DNA from: an uncultured Oscillospiraceae bacterium
Lineage (GTDB): Bacteria > Bacillota > Clostridia > Oscillospirales > Ruminococcaceae
Length of the DNA stretch: 64,000 nucleotides
Direction: 5' to 3'
NCBI GenBank assembly: GCA_910589145.1
Contig: CAJUSD010000016.1
Coordinates: 562-64,561, forward strand
Position 1 is the first letter of the stretch. Every line of letters begins with the position of its first letter. Below are positions 61,145-64,000 of this stretch, one piece after another. The notes under the pieces are model-generated. The model worked only from the letters and a program-made list of their open reading frames with translations, made no database searches and had not been told where the DNA came from. The position numbers were made by a program, and so were the translations under genes.

Positions 61145-61750
61145 ATGGGAATTAAAATTCCAGATTATGATCCGTCAGTGTCCAGCCTGGGGCGGGAATT
61201 GCTGGAGTGGCTGGAGGCACTTACATTTGCAGGTGTGGTGGCGTTTTTTTTGTTTACATTTATTGTTCGCCTGGTAACAGTGGAAGGCCATTCAATGCAG
61301 CCTACCTTGGAGGAACATGACCGTTTGGTGATTCAGACGCTTGGATATGAGCCGGAATTGGGAGATATTATTGTTATCAAACTTCCTGAGACAAACGCGC
61401 TTATTAAACGTGTTATTGCTGTTGAGGGGCAGACAATTGATATTGACTTTGAAAAAGGAATTGTCTATCGGGATGGGGAAATTCTCGACGAACCTTATAT
61501 TATGGAGCCTACTTATCGGAGTAAGGATATGGTTTTTCCGGTTGAAGTGCCAGAAGGATGTATCTTTGTTATGGGTGATAACCGAAACCATTCATCTGAC
61601 AGCCGGGATATGACGGTTGGCATGGTGCCAGTAGATCGGGTGGTTGGAAAAGCCGTTTTTCGCTTTATGCCTTTGGAGGCAATAGGCGGATTGTACGATA
61701 ATTTAAATGATGATATAAAAGATTCTGCGGAGCTATCTCCTGCTGCCTAA
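61145..61750 (+). CDS. lepB: Signal peptidase I
   Basis: 201 residues. One TM helix (about 22-42), catalytic Ser in VEGHSMQPTL and Lys in NALIKRVIAVEG, then the typical VMGDNRNHSSDSR. Cleaves Sec and Tat signal peptides outside the membrane. rplS-lepB-rbgA-rnhB is a standard Firmicutes order. Confidence 0.95.
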   Translation: MGIKIPDYDPSVSSLGRELLEWLEALTFAGVVAFFLFTFIVRLVTVEGHSMQPTLEEHDRLVIQTLGYEPELGDIIVIKLPETNALIKRVIAVEGQTIDIDFEKGIVYRDGEILDEPYIMEPTYRSKDMVFPVEVPEGCIFVMGDNRNHSSDSRDMTVGMVPVDRVVGKAVFRFMPLEAIGGLYDNLNDDIKDSAELSPAA

Positions 61751-61817
61751 TAGATAAGCCAGGTTTCAATGCTGCTAAAACCATCTCCTCCAGAAGAAAA
61801 GGAAAGGAAAAACAAAC

Positions 61818-62762
61818 ATGAATGATATACCACCTATCCAGTGGTTTCCAGGGCATATGGCGAAAACCCGCCGTCTAATGGGAGAAAGCCTAAAACTGGT
61901 TGACATAGTGGTAGAGTTGATTGATGCAAGAGTTCCCCGTTCCAGCCGCAATCCAGAGCTGGATAAATGGGTAAAAGGGAAACCGCGCCTAGTAGTTATT
62001 AATAAATGTGATGCCGCTGACAGCAACGTTACCCAAAAATGGCTGCATTGGTTTGAAGAAAAGAATATCCCAGCAGTTGCTGTTGACTGTAAAACAAAAC
62101 AGGGAATCAAAAGCGTTATTCCCGCTGTAAGAAAAGTCCTGGCTCCAGAATTAGCCAAAAGAAGCGAAAAAGGAATGTCTGGGAAACCATTAAGAATGAT
62201 GATTGTGGGGATTCCCAACGTTGGAAAATCCTCCCTGATCAATACTCTTGCAAAAAGCAAGCGCGCTAAGGTAGAAGACCGTCCCGGCGTAACAAGGGGA
62301 AGACAATGGGTCTCATTGGAAAACGGTGTAGATTTGTTAGATATGCCTGGCGTTCTCTGGCCTAAATTTGAGGATCCCATTGTGGGGGAACACCTTGCCT
62401 TTACCGGGGCTGTAAAGGATGACGTTTTAGATATGGAATGGCTTGCAATGCGTCTGCTGTTCCTGTTAAATATGGATTACCATAATTTATTGGCGCAAAG
62501 GTATGGCTTGGAGGAAGATTCCATAGGTATGGATGGCCCCGGACTGCTCGCCCAGGTTGCAAGACGGCGAGGGATGCTTCTGCCAGGTGGACTGCCGAAT
62601 TTAGAACGAGCTGCCGTAACAGTTTTGGATGAATTTCGGGGTGGAAAAATTGGCAGGATTTCGTTAGAAGCGCCGGAAGATACTTTCGCCAAATTTAAAG
62701 AACGCGCTATCCCTGACCCCACGCAGGAGGAACAGGGTACAGGAGAGGAGGGCGACGCTTGA
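61818..62762 (+). CDS. rbgA: Ribosome biogenesis GTPase RbgA (YlqF)
   Basis: 314 residues, circularly permuted GTPase: G4 NKCDAAD, G5 VDCKTKQ, G1 GIPNVGKSS, G3 DMPGVLWP. Assists late 50S assembly. RBS GGAAAGGAAA. It overlaps rnhB by 4 bp (TTGA). Confidence 0.95.
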   Translation: MNDIPPIQWFPGHMAKTRRLMGESLKLVDIVVELIDARVPRSSRNPELDKWVKGKPRLVVINKCDAADSNVTQKWLHWFEEKNIPAVAVDCKTKQGIKSVIPAVRKVLAPELAKRSEKGMSGKPLRMMIVGIPNVGKSSLINTLAKSKRAKVEDRPGVTRGRQWVSLENGVDLLDMPGVLWPKFEDPIVGEHLAFTGAVKDDVLDMEWLAMRLLFLLNMDYHNLLAQRYGLEEDSIGMDGPGLLAQVARRRGMLLPGGLPNLERAAVTVLDEFRGGKIGRISLEAPEDTFAKFKERAIPDPTQEEQGTGEEGDA

Positions 62763-63379
62763 CATTAACGATGGAGCAACAAGCCGCCATGCTGGAATTG
62801 GAAAACCAGGCATATGAAGCAGGATTTCAGGCAGTTTGCGGGGTTGATGAAGCAGGGCGCGGGCCGTTGGCAGGCCCGGTATTTGCAGCAGCGGTAATCC
62901 TTCCGCCAGGGCTAATCATTGAGGGGCTTAACGATTCCAAACAGTTAAGCGGGAAAAAAAGAGAAGAATTATTTGATACCATTCAGCGGGAGGCCGTCTG
63001 TTATGGAATTGGAATGGCTGATCATAAAGAGATTGACCGGATTAATATTCTCCAGGCAACCTTTGAAGCCATGAAAAAGGCGGTTGCGAAGCTTTCGACT
63101 GCGCCTGATCTGGTTCTGGTGGATGGCAACCGTGACCCCGGACTGGGAATAGAAACCCGCACTATCGTTAAAGGTGATGCGAAAAGCGCTTCTATTGCAG
63201 CGGCGTCAATTTTGGCAAAGGTCAGCCGTGACCGTTTTATGATGGAACTGGATCAGCAGTATCCTGCTTATCAGTTTGCAAAACATAAGGGGTATCCTAC
63301 CAAAGCCCATTATCAGGCTATCCGGGAAAATGGCGTTTCGCCTGTCCACCGGAAAACCTTTTTGAAGAAGATGCATTGA
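62759..63379 (+). CDS. rnhB: Ribonuclease HII
   Basis: 206 residues. The catalytic Asp/Glu motif is GVDEAGRGPLAGPV; later LVDGNRDPG and GDAKSASIAAASILAK. Removes ribonucleotides from DNA. TTG start with GGAGGG 7 bp upstream. Overlaps yraN by 1 bp. Confidence 0.95.
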   Translation: MTLTMEQQAAMLELENQAYEAGFQAVCGVDEAGRGPLAGPVFAAAVILPPGLIIEGLNDSKQLSGKKREELFDTIQREAVCYGIGMADHKEIDRINILQATFEAMKKAVAKLSTAPDLVLVDGNRDPGLGIETRTIVKGDAKSASIAAASILAKVSRDRFMMELDQQYPAYQFAKHKGYPTKAHYQAIRENGVSPVHRKTFLKKMH

Positions 63380-63771
63380 TGGGCGGGAAAGGTTCAGTCC
63401 GTCAGGGCAGACAGGGGGAGGAATACGCCGCTTGTTTTCTGAAGGAACATGGGTATCGAATTTTGGCGTCTAACTTCTGTACCAAACAAGGAGAAATTGA
63501 TTTAATTGCGGAAAACGGCGAATACTTAGCCTTTATTGAGGTGAAAACCAGAAAGATAGGCGCATTGTCTCCAGGGTATCAAGCGGTATCCAAGGGAAAA
63601 CAGGGAAGGATTTATGCTGCTGCAATGGAGTTTATATATCGGTTTCCTCTGGATTTACAGCCCAGGTTTGACGTTCTCTGCCTGGAAACTTCCTGTGAAT
63701 CGGAATTTCGGGTTGTGTCAACCGAATATTATGAAAATGCATTTACAACAGAAGGGCTGAAATGTTTGTGA
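63379..63771 (+). CDS. YraN-family nuclease-fold protein
   Basis: 130 residues (UPF0102). Nuclease-like core: GEEYAACFLKEHGYRILASN, then KQGEIDLIAENGEYLAFIEVK. Its function is uncertain (possible endonuclease in recombination). Start ATG 63379 overlapping rnhB stop by 1 bp. Confidence 0.9.
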   Translation: MGGKGSVRQGRQGEEYAACFLKEHGYRILASNFCTKQGEIDLIAENGEYLAFIEVKTRKIGALSPGYQAVSKGKQGRIYAAAMEFIYRFPLDLQPRFDVLCLETSCESEFRVVSTEYYENAFTTEGLKCL

Positions 63772-63796
63772 TTTTTGCATCGAGGAGGATTTTTAT

Positions 63797-64000
63797 ATGT
63801 ATGTTGACCTGCACAGCGATACCATTACTGTTCTGAACCGGAACCATGGCCAGCTAGCCCAAAACAATCTGATGATTTCCCTGGAAAAAGGTGCAGCTTT
63901 GAAGGATTGGGCTCAAACCTATGCTATTTTTATCCCTGATACCCTGCGGGGTAAAGAAGCTGCGGAATTTTACGATGATAATCTTGGATTTTTCCAAAAG
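63797..64000 (+). CDS. Membrane dipeptidase (peptidase M19), 3' truncated by window end
   Basis: 68 codons visible: MYVDLHSDTITVLNRN. The HxD in DLHSDT is the family zinc motif. RBS GAGGAGG, 8 bp upstream. The remainder lies outside the window, so only the N-terminus is seen; the M19 call is by the first motif and is reasonable but not certain. Confidence 0.75.
   Translation, partial: MYVDLHSDTITVLNRNHGQLAQNNLMISLEKGAALKDWAQTYAIFIPDTLRGKEAAEFYDDNLGFFQK

Overview
The window reads as chromosomal DNA of a spore-forming, low-to-medium GC Gram-positive anaerobe of the class Clostridia, most likely in the Oscillospirales (Ruminococcaceae/Oscillospiraceae-like). The reasons are the sporulation genes (yabP, yabQ, a SpoIVFA/SpoIVFB-like pair), strong AGGAGG ribosome-binding sites with frequent TTG/GTG starts, ECF transporter modules, a class II aldolase, a long-form HPF, and a secondary alcohol dehydrogenase close to the Thermoanaerobacter brockii type. 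No prophage, insertion sequence, rRNA or CRISPR array was seen. The place name is inference; no database search was possible.

Layout. 1-4.5 kb: a 5'-truncated AlwI-type restriction endonuclease with a C-terminal Tudor-like tail, then a chemoreceptor overlapping an FMN-binding-type lipoprotein. 4.9-9.6 kb: a CUT1-type sugar ABC importer (binding protein and two permeases, no ATPase) divergent from an AraC-type regulator. 9.7-13 kb: an HTH protein, an M20 amidohydrolase, and a clpP paralogue cotranscribed with a small MarA-like regulator. 13.3-15.1 kb: yabP-yabQ-divIC-yabR behind a sigma-E-like promoter. 15.5-25 kb: amidohydrolase, hpf, asparaginase, C_GCAxxG_C_C protein, cca, a CAP-domain lipoprotein, and the M23/M50 pair. 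25-34 kb: fba, an NfnB/GltD-like flavoprotein, a Nif11-like small protein, rhaM, a threonine synthase-like enzyme, a DMT exporter, a DapA-family lyase, rsgA-thiN and tRNA-Val. 34-45 kb: ruvC-ruvA-ruvB, glmM, a methyltransferase, ecfA1-ecfA2-ecfT-truA, a DUF5711-like protein and cvpA. 45-49 kb: a ClpE-like unfoldase and the alcohol dehydrogenase. 49-64 kb: a translation/envelope/isoprenoid block (rpsB, tsf, pyrH, frr, uppS, cdsA, dxr, rseP, ispG, rplS, lepB, rbgA, rnhB, yraN) interrupted by accessory genes, ending in a truncated dipeptidase.

The genes form conserved housekeeping neighbourhoods (ruv; ecf-truA; frr-uppS-cdsA-dxr-rseP-ispG; rplS-lepB-rbgA-rnhB-yraN) with accessory inserts. The least explained material is intergenic. 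At least three families of dispersed repeats lie between genes: R1 (4.6, 15.3, 36.8, 54.3 kb), whose outer hairpin arms change together; R2 (19.2, 28.4, 34.9, 39.5, part of 54.3 kb); and a pair R3 (24.9, 58.0 kb). A separate 103-bp nested palindrome lies before ruvC. These are the best candidates for something undescribed. I did not find a clear new multi-gene system.
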